A DNA stretch of 64,000 nucleotides from Chromobacterium alticapitis (GCF_002924365.1 NZ_PQWB01000012.1:66109-130108); one strand, 5' to 3'. Shown: positions 44,557 through 54,271, counted from the stretch's first letter. Translations and numbers: made by a program. The notes: generated by a model from the sequence alone, not told the origin.

Positions 44557-45633
44557 TCAGCGTCTTTCTTGTTTGGCGATGATGGCGATGCCGCCCAGGA
44601 AGAAGAGCAGGGTGGGCAGGGTGGCCGACAGGATGGCGTTCCACTCGTACAAGAGGCCCAGGTGGCCGAACAGGCGGTTCACGAAGTGGAAGGTCACGCC
44701 CAGGCAGATGCCGGCGAACAGCTTGATGCCGAGCTGGCCGTGGCGGCGTTGCTGCGGCGTGAAGGCCAGCGCCACCAGGGCCATCGAAATGCAGGCCAGC
44801 GGGTAGAACAGCTTGCTCCACAGCGCGATCTCATAACGCTGGGTTTGCTGCTTGTTCTTCTTCAGGTGCTCGATATAGGTCAGCAGATTCAGCGCCGACA
44901 TCTGTTCCGGCACCACCAGCAGCACGGACAGGATGGCCGGCTCTACGATGGATTTCCAGCGCAGGGTAGGATAGAAGGCGCTGGCGGTGCGGTCGGTGCC
45001 CAGCACGGTTTCCTTGACGTTTTCCAGCTGCCAGCTGTGATCCTGCTTGGAGAAAGTGCCGCGTTCCGCCAGGCGGGTGCGCGTGAGCCGGAAGTCCTGG
45101 TCGTAGGTGTAGATGCGCACGCCGAGCAGGGTATTGTCCGGCAGCATTTCGCGCACATTGATGAAGTTCTGGTTGTCCTTCACCCAGGTGCCGGAACGAA
45201 ACTCGCGGGCGATGATGGAGTGGGTGGCGGTCAGCTTGCCGCGCTCCGCCTCCTGCATGGACCAGGGGGCGACGAATTCGCCCAGCACGATGGTCAGCAC
45301 GGCGAAGCCCAGGCCGAATTTCAGCAGCGTGGCGGCGATCTGCTGCAGCGTGACGCCGGAGGTGCGGATCACCGTGTACTCGCTGGAACTGGCCAGCTGA
45401 GTCATCGCCACCATGCCGCCTATCAGCACGGCCAGCGGCAGCAGCTCATAGGCGTGGCCAGGCGCCAGCAGCGCGACATAAGTGGCCATGGCGGCGGCGT
45501 TGTAATTGCCGGTGCCGAGGGCGGGCACCTCGCCCAGCAGGTCGAAAAAGCCATAGAGGCCGAGCAGCGCCAGCAGCGTGAACAGCGTGGACTGGGTCAG
45601 CGTGCTGATGATGTAGCGGTGGATCAGTTTCAT
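44557..45633 (-). CDS. lptG: LPS export ABC transporter permease LptG
   Basis: 358 residues, start MKLIHRYIISTLTQSTLFTLLALLGLYGFFDLL. Six transmembrane helices in two groups of three around a periplasmic beta-jellyroll, a pattern shared with LptF. With LptF and LptB it extracts lipopolysaccharide from the inner membrane. It lies 13 bases after lptF, and the glnD start almost abuts its stop. Confidence 0.95.
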   Translation of the reverse strand: MKLIHRYIISTLTQSTLFTLLALLGLYGFFDLLGEVPALGTGNYNAAAMATYVALLAPGHAYELLPLAVLIGGMVAMTQLASSSEYTVIRTSGVTLQQIAATLLKFGLGFAVLTIVLGEFVAPWSMQEAERGKLTATHSIIAREFRSGTWVKDNQNFINVREMLPDNTLLGVRIYTYDQDFRLTRTRLAERGTFSKQDHSWQLENVKETVLGTDRTASAFYPTLRWKSIVEPAILSVLLVVPEQMSALNLLTYIEHLKKNKQQTQRYEIALWSKLFYPLACISMALVALAFTPQQRRHGQLGIKLFAGICLGVTFHFVNRLFGHLGLLYEWNAILSATLPTLLFFLGGIAIIAKQERR

Positions 45634-45646
45634 CGGGGGTTTCGAA

Positions 45647-46747
45647 TCAGTTTTTGCCGAACATCTGGGCCAGCGATTGGCTGAACGGAATTTGCGGGCG
45701 GTTGCGATGCTTGAGCAGCGCCATCGTTAGCAGCAGCATCAGCGCATGCACCAGCGCGATGGACCAGAAGCCGGTTTTGCCTTGGGAAATCCAGTTGCGG
45801 GCGACGGTCAGCCCGTTTTGGTAGACGAAGAAGGCCAGCAACGCGAACAGCAGATTGTAGGTGTGGCCGCTGCGCGGATTGTAGTAGGACAGCGGCAGCG
45901 CCAGCAAAGCCAGCACGATGCAGCTAAGCGGCATGGACAGCCGCCAGGCCAGCTCGGCCTTGTAGTCGGGGTTGCCGCTGCCCAGCAACATGCGGGTGGG
46001 AATGGATTGGCGGTTGCCGGCTGGGCCTGTGCTGGACTGGCTTTCTCCTATGCTGGCCGTGTAGCGCTTGAATTCGCCTATCTGGTAATCGGCCTTGCCC
46101 GGATCGCCGACATAGCGCTTGCCGTCTTCCAGCACCAATACGCGCTCGCCATCCTTGCGCGTGGTGATGTAGCCGCGTTTGGCGAAAATCGTGCTGACTT
46201 TGCCATCTGTCATGTCTTGCATGAAGATATTGGCGGCCGCGCCGCTCAGGCCGGAATAGCTTTCAATGAAGTAAACCTTGGTCGAGGAAGAGGACTCTTT
46301 GAATACGCCAGGGGAAATCGCGGAAATCTCCTCGCGGCGCTTGATGATTTCGGCGTAGTCCTGGCTGCGCTGATCGGCCCAGGGGCCGACGAACAGGGTG
46401 ACGCCCGCCACCAGGGTGGCCAGCGGCAGGGTGAAGCGCATGATGGGCCATATCCAGTCGCGCAGCGACAGGCCGGCGGACAGCCAGACCACCATTTCAT
46501 GGTCGCGCCAGGCGCGGGTCAGCACCACCAGCACGCTGACGAACACGGTCAGGATCATCAGCACCGGGAAGAAGCCCAGCGTCCAGAAGCCTATCAGCGC
46601 GGTGATGGCCTCGTTGGCGATCTGGCCTTCGGCGGCGCGGCCCAGCATATTGATGGCCTGAGTGGAGACAATGATGGCCAGCAACACGACGAAGACGCCC
46701 AGGGCGGTTAAAGTCAACTCGCGAGTCAGGCTTTTTTGAAAAACCAT
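45647..46747 (-). CDS. lptF: LPS export ABC transporter permease LptF
   Basis: 366 residues, starting MVFQKSLTRELTLTALGVFVVLLAIIVS, with six membrane helices around a periplasmic jellyroll; RLSMPLSCIVLALLALPLSYYNPRSG in the second membrane bundle is a conserved LptF stretch. First gene of the lptF-lptG(-glnD) run, divergent from pepA as in many proteobacteria. Confidence 0.95.
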   Translation of the reverse strand: MVFQKSLTRELTLTALGVFVVLLAIIVSTQAINMLGRAAEGQIANEAITALIGFWTLGFFPVLMILTVFVSVLVVLTRAWRDHEMVVWLSAGLSLRDWIWPIMRFTLPLATLVAGVTLFVGPWADQRSQDYAEIIKRREEISAISPGVFKESSSSTKVYFIESYSGLSGAAANIFMQDMTDGKVSTIFAKRGYITTRKDGERVLVLEDGKRYVGDPGKADYQIGEFKRYTASIGESQSSTGPAGNRQSIPTRMLLGSGNPDYKAELAWRLSMPLSCIVLALLALPLSYYNPRSGHTYNLLFALLAFFVYQNGLTVARNWISQGKTGFWSIALVHALMLLLTMALLKHRNRPQIPFSQSLAQMFGKN

Positions 46748-46762
46748 TTATTCAGTGCCTTT

Positions 46763-46792
46763 TTGACTTTTTGTGAAAAGCATTGTGATAAT
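46763..46792 (+). promoter_or_regulatory. Candidate pepA promoter
   Basis: TTGACT at 46763-46768 and GATAAT at 46787-46792 with an 18-base spacer. Transcription would start near 46799, giving a leader of about 140 bases that includes a small GACGGC/GCCGTC hairpin near 46860. The leader has no clear ORF. Confidence 0.5.
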
Positions 46793-46942
46793 TCGATGAG
46801 ACAATTCTGAAGCGCCGTTTTCGGCAAATTTGGATCAATACAACAATCCTTCGTTCACCGACGGCCTAGCCGTCCGTCTTCCCCGAGCTTAGACGGCCGT
46901 CATGAGGGTGAGCGACGACACTCGTTCTACAGCGGAGTACCT

Positions 46943-48508
46943 ATGGAATTTAACATAAAAAGCGGCAGCCCGGAGAAGCAGCGCGTCGCCTGCGTCATCG
47001 TCGGCGTTTACGAATCCCGCAAGCTGACATTCGCCGCGGACCTGCTGGACCGCATCTCCAACGGCTTCATCAGCGACGTGCTCCGCCACGGCGATATGGA
47101 GGGCAAACTGGGCAGCACGCTGGTGCTGCATTCGGTGCCGCATACCCTATGCGACCGCGTGATGCTGGTCGGTCTGGGCAAGGAGCGCGAATTCCGCGCC
47201 AAGGAATACCGCGAAGCGGTGCGCGCCTCGGTCAAGGCTTTGACCCAGACCGCGGCTGGCGAAGCGGTGAGCTATCTGTCCGAACTGACGGTCAAGAAGC
47301 ACGATGTGGAGTGGATGATCGAACAAGCGGCCGTGGTGACGCTGGACGCGCTGTATCGCTTCGACCGCTTCAAGAGCAAGCAGGACGAGTCCGCGCGCGA
47401 ACCGCGCAAGCTGACGCTGGCCGTGCCGCGCCGCAGCGACCTGGCGGATGGCGAGAAAGGCCTGCAACGCGGCCTGGCCATCGGCAATGGCATGAAGCTG
47501 GCCAAAGACCTGGGCAATCTGCCGGGCAATGTGTGCACGCCGTCCTATCTGGCAGACGAAGCGCGCAAGGTGGCCGAAACCTTCGGCGCCGGCGCCGAGA
47601 TACTGGGCCCGGGCGAAATCGCCGAGCTGGGCATGCATTCCTTCCTGTCGGTTGCCAAGGGCAGCGTGGAAGAGGCGCGCCTGATCGTGCTGAAGCATAA
47701 CGGCGCCAAGGACAAGAACGACAAGCCCATCGTGCTGGTGGGCAAGGGCATCACCTTCGACTCCGGCGGCATCTCGCTGAAGCCGGGCGAAGGCATGGAT
47801 GAGATGAAGTACGACATGTGCGGCGCGGCCACCGTGCTGGGCGCCTTCCGCGCCGCGGTGGAAATGAATCTGCCGCTGAACATCATCGCTATCGTGCCGG
47901 CCTGCGAAAACATGCCCAATGGCAATGCCAACAAGCCGGGCGACATCGTCACCTCGATGTCCGGCCAGACCATTGAAATCCTGAACACGGACGCCGAGGG
48001 CCGCTTGATCCTGTGCGACGCGCTGACCTATGCCGAACGCCTCAGCCCGGCCACCGTGATCGACGTGGCTACCCTGACCGGCGCCTGCGTGATCGCGCTG
48101 GGCCATATCGCCACCGGCCTGTACAGCAATCAGGACAGCCTGGCGCGCGAACTGCTGGCCGCGGGCGAAGAAGTCGCCGACCGCGCCTGGCATATGCCGC
48201 TGTGGGACGAGTACCAGGAGTCGCTGAAGAGCCCGTTCGCCGACATGGCCAATATCGGCGGCCGTCCGGGCGGCAGCATCACCGCGGCCTGCTTCCTGTC
48301 GCGTTTCGCCAAGGCCTACGACTGGGCCCACTTGGACATCGCTGGCACCGCCTGGAAGGGCGGCAAGGACAAGGGCGCCACCGCGCGTCCGGTGCCGCTG
48401 CTGGTGCAGTTCCTGCAAGACCGCGCCGACATCGCGCTGGGCAACGTGGTTCGCCGCGGCCGCCCGCGTCGCGAGGCGCCCGAAGTGGCGGAAGATGACC
48501 AGGATTGA
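46943..48508 (+). CDS. pepA: Leucyl aminopeptidase (M17)
   Basis: 521 residues. N-terminal macro-like domain and C-terminal M17 catalytic domain with the signature NTDAEGR near residue 348, GKGITFDSGGISLKP and the DMCGAA segment supplying metal ligands. A hydrophilic tail extends past the usual end. It removes N-terminal residues from peptides; in enterics PepA also binds DNA, unknown here. The last 14 bases overlap holC. Confidence 0.95.
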   Translation: MEFNIKSGSPEKQRVACVIVGVYESRKLTFAADLLDRISNGFISDVLRHGDMEGKLGSTLVLHSVPHTLCDRVMLVGLGKEREFRAKEYREAVRASVKALTQTAAGEAVSYLSELTVKKHDVEWMIEQAAVVTLDALYRFDRFKSKQDESAREPRKLTLAVPRRSDLADGEKGLQRGLAIGNGMKLAKDLGNLPGNVCTPSYLADEARKVAETFGAGAEILGPGEIAELGMHSFLSVAKGSVEEARLIVLKHNGAKDKNDKPIVLVGKGITFDSGGISLKPGEGMDEMKYDMCGAATVLGAFRAAVEMNLPLNIIAIVPACENMPNGNANKPGDIVTSMSGQTIEILNTDAEGRLILCDALTYAERLSPATVIDVATLTGACVIALGHIATGLYSNQDSLARELLAAGEEVADRAWHMPLWDEYQESLKSPFADMANIGGRPGGSITAACFLSRFAKAYDWAHLDIAGTAWKGGKDKGATARPVPLLVQFLQDRADIALGNVVRRGRPRREAPEVAEDDQD

Positions 48509-48923
48509 TTTTTACACCAATGTCGCCGACCCGCAGGCCTTCGCCTGCAGGTTGGCGGATACGGTGCAGCGCAAGAAGGAGCGGTTGCTGATTTGGCTCG
48601 ACAGCGAACGCGATGTCGAGGTATTCAGCAACCGGCTGTGGAGCTTCGGCGATACCCGCTTCGTGCCGCATTGCCGGCTGGAAGCGGCCGAAGCGCCGGA
48701 AACGCCGGTATGGCTGGCCGCGCGCCTGCCGGACGATCTGGCGCATCCGGTCTTGCTGAACCTGGGACCGCGATTGCCCTATGCATTCGAGCGGTTTGAG
48801 CGCATTCTTGAAATCGTGGGGCGCGATCCGGACTCGCTGGCGACCGCCCGCGAGCGTTTTCGCGCCTATCGCGAGCGAGGCTGCGCGGTAGAACATCACG
48901 ACATGAGTCAAACGCAGACATGA
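48495..48923 (+). CDS. holC: DNA polymerase III chi subunit
   Basis: 142 residues. Matches HolC: MTRIDFYTNVADPQAFACRLADTVQRKKERLLIWLDSE, then DTRFVPHC and VLLNLGPRLPYAFERFERILEIVG. It links the clamp loader to SSB. The ATG lies 14 bases before the pepA stop, so it is translationally coupled; pepA-holC order is common in beta- and gammaproteobacteria. Its own stop overlaps the next gene's start as ATGA. Confidence 0.95.
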   Translation: MTRIDFYTNVADPQAFACRLADTVQRKKERLLIWLDSERDVEVFSNRLWSFGDTRFVPHCRLEAAEAPETPVWLAARLPDDLAHPVLLNLGPRLPYAFERFERILEIVGRDPDSLATARERFRAYRERGCAVEHHDMSQTQT

Positions 48924-51562
48924 CTGAGTCGCCGAAAGCCAATGAACCCGACTGGTCCGGCCTGAATCTGCCGGTGCTGACCGAGGTGGTGGAAGAGCAG
49001 GCGGTGCCTTTGCTGGCCGAAGAGGCCGGCGATGTGCCGGAGTTCGATTTCTCCAGCGAACTGGACCTGCTGGCGCACGAGCTGGAGGACGAGCGGCAGG
49101 ACGGCGGCGCGACGCTGGAAATTCCCGAGCTCACGCTGGCGGATTTGCTGGAGCATGAGCCGCCTGCCATGGAGCCGGCCGCGGCGGCCCTGGATTTCAG
49201 CGCCTTGCCGTCCCTGGAGCTGGATGGGGACGCGCCGGACGAAACCACCGCGCTGGATTTCGTATTGCAGCCGCGCGAGCCCTCGGCGATGCCGATGGCG
49301 GACGCTTACCCGGACTTGTCCGCGGTGGACGAGGCCGCGGCGGAGGACGAACTCCCCGTTTTGGCGGGACTGTCCGCCGAAGAGGTGAGTTGGGATGATG
49401 TGGTGGCCGCAGCCGCGCGGCTGCCTGCCGCCGAGCCTGCCATGCCGGATGAGCCGCCCGCATGGGCGGCCGAAGAGGCTAACCCACCGGAACCCGACGT
49501 GTTTTCTTCGCAGGCGGAGCCCCTTGTGGAGCCGCAGCCGCCTGTTGCCAACCCCTTCGTTTCCATCCCGCTGGACAGCTTGCCTAGCGGCGTGTTGGGC
49601 GGCGGCATAGGCCGCGAACCGGCGCCGGAGACGGGGCTGGAATGGTTGAACGAATTGCCCAAGCCGGCCGGCGCGGTTGCGGCGGCGGCTCCAGTCGAAG
49701 CGCCTTCATTGCAGGACGTGCTGCTTGAGGCGGAGCGCGTGCTGGCGGAAGAGCGCGCCCAGTCGGCGGCCGCGCCGGCTGAACCGGAAGCCGCCGGCCA
49801 GAACGAAGCGGTTCCGGCCTCTGTTATGTCGCCTGACGCTTCGTCGGACGCCGCGGAAGCGGTGGCGGCGCTGGCGGATGAGCTTGACGCTTTCGGCGCC
49901 TTCGGCGCGGAAGCTGAGCGAGAGGCTGATGCTTGGGCCGAGCAAGCCCAAAGCGCGCAGCCGCAGGATGAGCCGGTCGCTGCGACATTGGACATGGCAG
50001 CCAGGTCCGAGCCGCCATTGCCGTTTATGGAGGAGGACGCTGCCGAGCAGATTCCCGCTGCGTTGGCGGCGGATGCGGGAAGTCACGAGGCGGATAGGCG
50101 GGCAACCCCGTCCCCGGAGCTTGCTGTCGAGGCGGTGGATTCGACAAACGCCGATGCGGAGCTGGCTGCGGCGTTCGCTGCCTTTGACGAATCCGCCTTA
50201 TCATCCAGCGGCATGGCGCCGCCTGCGATGAGCGAAGCGGAGCCGGCCGCGGAGAGCGATGCCGAGTTTTGCGCCGAATGGTCCTCCTTCTCCGGCGAGC
50301 AGGCGCTTGGACCTGTTGCAAGTGTCGATGAGGCGCGATTGGCGGATGAGGCGGACGCGGAGCTTGCCGCAGCATTCTCGGCATTTGGCGAGCGCGAGCC
50401 GGAAGAGGCTGCGCCTGCGGCTGAGGCAGTGATCGAGCCTGAGCGGGAAGTCGAAACAGACTTGTCTGCGGCCGCCATTGAACTGTTGTACGAAGGCGAG
50501 GCGGAGGTAGTTGCGCCTGCGGCTGAGGCAGTGATCGAGCCGGAGCGGGAAATCGAAACAGACTTGTCTGCGGCTGGCATCGAACTGCTGTACGAGGGCG
50601 AGCCGGAAGAGGTTGCGCTGACGGCTGAGGCAGTGATCGAGCCTGAGCGGGAAGTTGAAACGGATTTGTCCGCCGCTGGCATCGAACTGCTGTACGAAGG
50701 CGAGCCGGAGGTAGTTGCGCCTGCGGCCGAGGCAGTGATCGAGCCTGAGCGGGAAGTCGAAACAGACTTGTCTGCGGCTGGCATCGAACTGCTGTACGAA
50801 GGCGAGCCGGAGGCGGTTGCGCCGCTGGCTGAGGCGGTGATCGAGTCTGAGCGGGAAGTCGAAACAGACTTGTCTGCGGCTGGCATTGAACTGTTGTACG
50901 AAGGCGAGCCGGAAGAGGTTGCGCTGACGGCTGAGGCGGTGATCGAGCCTGAGCGGGAAGTCGAACCGGATTTGTCGGCCGCAGCGCTCGAACTGATGCA
51001 TGAAGGCGAGCCGGAGGCAGTTGCGCCGCTGGCTGAGGCTGTGCCGGGATCGGAAATGGCGTCCGCCGCATCGGAGTCGGCCGTGGCCGTCTCTGCTGCT
51101 ACGGCGACGGCAGACATGGTCGAGGCGCTGTACGAGGAAGTGCCGACGCCGGCTTTGGCGACGGATGATCAGGATATGCCGGCCTTGTCCGGGCTGCTCG
51201 AACGCGGGCAGACGCATACCGTGCCGCCGCTGCCGGATGCCGCGGCCGAGTCTGCGGTGTCGGTTGTCCAGGTGTCCGCGCTGGCTTCTGCCGGCGCGCC
51301 GGCCAGTCGGCCCGCGCCGGCGCCGTTCGACGAGCAGGCGCTGTACCAGGCGCTGTATGACAAGATGCTGCCGAGGATGAAGGTGGAGTTGTCGCTCTGG
51401 CTGCAGGATGCGATAGAGGCGCAGGCCAAGCAGATGCTGTCCGGCATGATGCACCAGTTGAAGGAAGACTACGAAATGCTGTTCGGGGACGCCCTGAAGG
51501 AAAGCCTGCGGCAGGCGCTGAACGATGCCGGCATCGGCGCGAAGGAGGGGGAGCAGGAATGA
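48920..51562 (+). CDS. Large acidic protein with 34-residue tandem repeats
   Basis: 880 residues, rich in Glu, Ala, Pro and Leu, strongly acidic, no signal peptide or membrane helix. Residues about 495-709 consist of six full copies and one partial copy of a 34-residue unit with core EAVIEPEREVETDLSAAGIELLYEGEP. The C-terminal 75 residues differ: less acidic and amphipathic-helical (LYQALYDKMLPRMKVELSLWLQDAIEAQAKQMLSGMM), the part most likely to be conserved between species. Overlapping ATGA junctions with holC on one side and the cobalamin adenosyltransferase on the other show it is in one operon with them. No function recognised. Confidence 0.85.
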   Translation: MTESPKANEPDWSGLNLPVLTEVVEEQAVPLLAEEAGDVPEFDFSSELDLLAHELEDERQDGGATLEIPELTLADLLEHEPPAMEPAAAALDFSALPSLELDGDAPDETTALDFVLQPREPSAMPMADAYPDLSAVDEAAAEDELPVLAGLSAEEVSWDDVVAAAARLPAAEPAMPDEPPAWAAEEANPPEPDVFSSQAEPLVEPQPPVANPFVSIPLDSLPSGVLGGGIGREPAPETGLEWLNELPKPAGAVAAAAPVEAPSLQDVLLEAERVLAEERAQSAAAPAEPEAAGQNEAVPASVMSPDASSDAAEAVAALADELDAFGAFGAEAEREADAWAEQAQSAQPQDEPVAATLDMAARSEPPLPFMEEDAAEQIPAALAADAGSHEADRRATPSPELAVEAVDSTNADAELAAAFAAFDESALSSSGMAPPAMSEAEPAAESDAEFCAEWSSFSGEQALGPVASVDEARLADEADAELAAAFSAFGEREPEEAAPAAEAVIEPEREVETDLSAAAIELLYEGEAEVVAPAAEAVIEPEREIETDLSAAGIELLYEGEPEEVALTAEAVIEPEREVETDLSAAGIELLYEGEPEVVAPAAEAVIEPEREVETDLSAAGIELLYEGEPEAVAPLAEAVIESEREVETDLSAAGIELLYEGEPEEVALTAEAVIEPEREVEPDLSAAALELMHEGEPEAVAPLAEAVPGSEMASAASESAVAVSAATATADMVEALYEEVPTPALATDDQDMPALSGLLERGQTHTVPPLPDAAAESAVSVVQVSALASAGAPASRPAPAPFDEQALYQALYDKMLPRMKVELSLWLQDAIEAQAKQMLSGMMHQLKEDYEMLFGDALKESLRQALNDAGIGAKEGEQE
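50402..51046 (+). repeat. 102-bp in-frame tandem repeat array
   Basis: Six units of 102 bases (50402, 50504, 50606, 50708, 50810, 50912) and a partial seventh (from 51014) encode the 34-residue repeat. Units 2-5 are nearly identical, with swaps such as APAA/ALTA/APLA at the same site; outer units diverge more. The high identity points to recent slippage or recombination. Confidence 0.93.
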
Positions 51563-52110
51563 GCGATCGCTTGTCCGATATCGTGACCCGAACCGGGGAT
51601 GACGGCTCCACCGGGCTGGGAGACGGCAGTCGCGTAGCCAAGGACAGCGCCCGCATCCAGGCGCTGGGCGATGTGGACGAGTTGAATTCGGCCATCGGCG
51701 TGCTGCTGGCGGAGCAACTGGCTGAGCCCATGGCCGAATGGCTGGCCGAGGTGCAGCATGATTTGTTCGATCTGGGTTCGGAGCTGGCCGTTCCCGGCTA
51801 TCTCGCCATCCAGGATGGGCATGTCCAGGCGCTGGAAGGTTTGGTGGCGTTCATGAACGAAGAGCTGGGGCCGCTGAAGGAGTTCATTCTGCCTGGCGGC
51901 CTGCGCGCGGCCGCGCTGGCTCACCAAGCCCGATCCATCTGCCGCAGGGCGGAGCGTTCCGTAGTCGCGCTGGCGCGCGGGGAGGAAATATCCGCTCCAT
52001 TGCGGCGCTATCTGAACCGCCTGTCTGACTTCTTGTTTGTGTTGGCGCGCTATCTGAACCGCGAAGGGGGCGTGTCAGACGTCCTGTGGAAGCCGGGCCG
52101 GGCGCGCTAA
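51559..52110 (+). CDS. Cob(I)alamin adenosyltransferase (PduO-type)
   Basis: 183 residues. PduO/ATR pattern: TRTGDDGSTGLGDGSRVAKD at the N-terminus (ATP-binding loop), GDVDELNSAIG, and QARSICRRAERSVVAL. It converts cob(I)alamin to adenosylcobalamin. The start overlaps the stop of the acidic repeat protein by 4 bases. The link between cobalamin adenosylation and that protein is not understood. Confidence 0.93.
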   Translation: MSDRLSDIVTRTGDDGSTGLGDGSRVAKDSARIQALGDVDELNSAIGVLLAEQLAEPMAEWLAEVQHDLFDLGSELAVPGYLAIQDGHVQALEGLVAFMNEELGPLKEFILPGGLRAAALAHQARSICRRAERSVVALARGEEISAPLRRYLNRLSDFLFVLARYLNREGGVSDVLWKPGRAR

Positions 52111-52153
52111 GCGCCCGTTCGCCGCCCGCGGGCGCCGGATTTGCGTTTTCCGA

Positions 52154-52978
52154 TCACTTCCTGAAGAGTTGGTTGAGCTCCGCTCCGGCAGGCGTCGCGG
52201 CAATGCCGTCGAAGCGGCCCTGCTCGGCGAGGGAGCGAGCCGCGCGCAGGAAGCCGCTCCAGGCGGATCGGGCCAGCGCGCCGCCTACGCTGACGCGCCT
52301 GACCCCGAGCGCCGCCATATCCTGCATGGTTAGATCGCTTGTCCAGCCAATCAGCACATTGACGGGTTTGGGCGCGACGGCTTCCACTACGGCGCGAATC
52401 TGTTCGCGCGTCTTGATGCCGGGCGCGTACAGACAATCCGCTCCCGCTTCGGCATAGGCTTTCAGGCGCGTGATCGTGTCTTCAAGATCCGCGGGGCCCA
52501 CGAAGAAGTTTTCCGCGCGGCCAATCAGCAGGACATCCCCTCCCATTTCGTCGATCGCCGCGCGCGCGGCGCGCATGCGGGCAACGGCATCCGGCAGGTC
52601 TCTGAGCGGCGATTCCGCATTGTCGCTAGCGTCTTCTATGGAGACGCCCGCCACGCCAGTGTCGATGGCCATGCGCACGCTTTCCGCCACGCCGGCCGGC
52701 GTCTCGGCGAAGCCGCTCTGAAAGTCGGCATTGATGGGCAAATTTGTCGACTGCGCCATGTCTCGCATGTGGGCCAAGGTTTCTGCGCGAGAAAGCTGGC
52801 CATCGGCCCGCGCGAGCGACCAGGCGTGCCCCGCGCTGCTTGTGGCCAGCGCCTTGAATCCTAAGCCCGCCAAGGCTGCGGCGCTGCCTGCGTCCCATGG
52901 ATTGGGCAAGGCGAAGCAGCCTGTCCGATGCAATTCCCGGAATGCGGCGCGTTTCTGGGATGGCGTGAGTGTGTTCAT
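52154..52978 (-). CDS. Isocitrate lyase/PEP mutase-family protein
   Basis: 274 residues. Barrel with FALPNPWDAGSAAALAGLGFKALATSSAG at the start, NADFQSGFAETPAGVAESVRMAIDTGVAGVSIEDA and the RAENFFVG segment, typical of the PEPM/ICL superfamily including methylisocitrate-like lyases and oxaloacetate decarboxylases. The metal-binding Asp/Glu pattern (IEDA) is present. No CoA or phosphonate genes are nearby, so the substrate is open. Convergent with the cobalamin gene. Confidence 0.85.
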   Translation of the reverse strand: MNTLTPSQKRAAFRELHRTGCFALPNPWDAGSAAALAGLGFKALATSSAGHAWSLARADGQLSRAETLAHMRDMAQSTNLPINADFQSGFAETPAGVAESVRMAIDTGVAGVSIEDASDNAESPLRDLPDAVARMRAARAAIDEMGGDVLLIGRAENFFVGPADLEDTITRLKAYAEAGADCLYAPGIKTREQIRAVVEAVAPKPVNVLIGWTSDLTMQDMAALGVRRVSVGGALARSAWSGFLRAARSLAEQGRFDGIAATPAGAELNQLFRK

Positions 52979-53132
52979 GAATGCCCCTTTCGCTTTTCAA
53001 GTGAATGAACTGAGGTTTATTCAACTGCTGTGCATGGTGAAGCCAGTGCGGGTGACGTTTGCCTGAGCCTGGGGAGCCCGCGCGCGTGGAGGAGGGGAGT
53101 CGGCGGGCGTTGACTCGGCATAGCGCAAGCTA

Positions 53133-53972
53133 TCATGCTTTTTGCATGCGCGGCGGCGCTGTTGGCGCACCTTCCATACTTATGGCCGGTCGAATGTCAG
53201 GCTTGCCCAGTTCCTGGCGATACTGGCGCGGCGTCAAGCCCGTCAGGGCCTTGAACTGGCGGCTGAAGGCGCTGTGATCGGCATAGCCGCAGCGCAGGGC
53301 CACTTCGGTGATGGCCATATCCTCATGCAGCAGCCGGTGCGCGTGCTCCAGCCTGGCCTTGTGTATCATCTGCCGCGGCGACAGGTGGAACACTTTTTTG
53401 CAGTAGCGCTCCAGTTGGGCGGCGGACATGCCGGCGATGCCGGTTAGCTCCGCCATGGTGACCGGCTGGCTGAAGTTGCGGCGGATGAACTCGTCCACCG
53501 CCGCCAGGCGTTTGTAAGCCGGGTGGGTCTGGCTGGCTGATTGCAGGTCCAGCGAGATGCCTATCAGGCCGATGATTTCGTCTTGCCGGTCGCGCAACGG
53601 CCATTTGTAGGTCAGGCACCAGCCCGGCTCCCGGTTCTTGAACAGATGCAGTTCCAGTTGGCTTTCCAGAACTTGGCCGTCTTGCAGCACCTTGATGTCC
53701 TGCGCCGTATAGACCGAACCCAACTGTGCCGGGAACACTTCCGCGCTGGTCTTGCCCAGCAGCGGCTGCAAGTCCTTCAGCCCGCAGCGCTGCACCAGCG
53801 TCTGGTTGGCGCAAAGATAGCGCGCTTGCCCGTCCTTGATGAAGATGGCCGCATTGGGGATGAGATCCAGCACCGGCAATAGCGGCGCCATGCCTGCCAG
53901 CAGCTCGTCTATCGTCGCCGGGCGGACTGCGTCCCGCCAGCGGGCGATTTTTTCCACGGTCTCGCTCGTCAT
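53133..53972 (-). CDS. PAS-containing AraC-family regulator of the hydroxyproline operon
   Basis: 279 residues from the ATG at 53972 (AAGGCGGG upstream); the frame open to 54170 has no match. N-terminal PAS domain (about 25-145, with IPNAAIFIKDGQARYLCANQTLVQRCGL) and C-terminal AraC DNA-binding domain with two helix-turn-helices (about 160-260; MAELTGIAGMSAAQLERYCKKVFHLSPRQMIHKARLEHAHRLL and CGYADHSAFSRQFKALTGLTPRQYR). It is divergent from lhpA with 299 bases between them, so it is likely the activator of that operon. The ligand of the PAS domain is unknown. Confidence 0.88.
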   Translation of the reverse strand: MTSETVEKIARWRDAVRPATIDELLAGMAPLLPVLDLIPNAAIFIKDGQARYLCANQTLVQRCGLKDLQPLLGKTSAEVFPAQLGSVYTAQDIKVLQDGQVLESQLELHLFKNREPGWCLTYKWPLRDRQDEIIGLIGISLDLQSASQTHPAYKRLAAVDEFIRRNFSQPVTMAELTGIAGMSAAQLERYCKKVFHLSPRQMIHKARLEHAHRLLHEDMAITEVALRCGYADHSAFSRQFKALTGLTPRQYRQELGKPDIRPAISMEGAPTAPPRMQKA

Positions 53973-54271
53973 CCATCCCGCCTTTCTTGGCGCGCCCAAC
54001 GCCGCGCTTGGCCGTCGGCGTCCGTTGCCGCGCCGCCATCCCGGATATTCTGCGCGCCATCCAAGTAGGGGCCTGCCGCGCCCGCCCATGCCCCTTGAAA
54101 CGCAAACTATGCCGATTTCGTCATCGCAACTGATGATAACCATCAAGATTGTCGGCGGCAACGCGGCCATGCTATCGGGGTGGAAGCGAATGCGGATGCG
54201 GCGTGGAGATTCAATGGAATCAACAATCTGCGCGCCGACGATATGGCGAGCCGGACTGGATGGAGTTTGGA

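Noticed and set aside
50201..51454. 417-residue minus-strand repetitive frame
   Set aside because: The repeats are only the reverse complement of the tandem repeat in the acidic protein gene.
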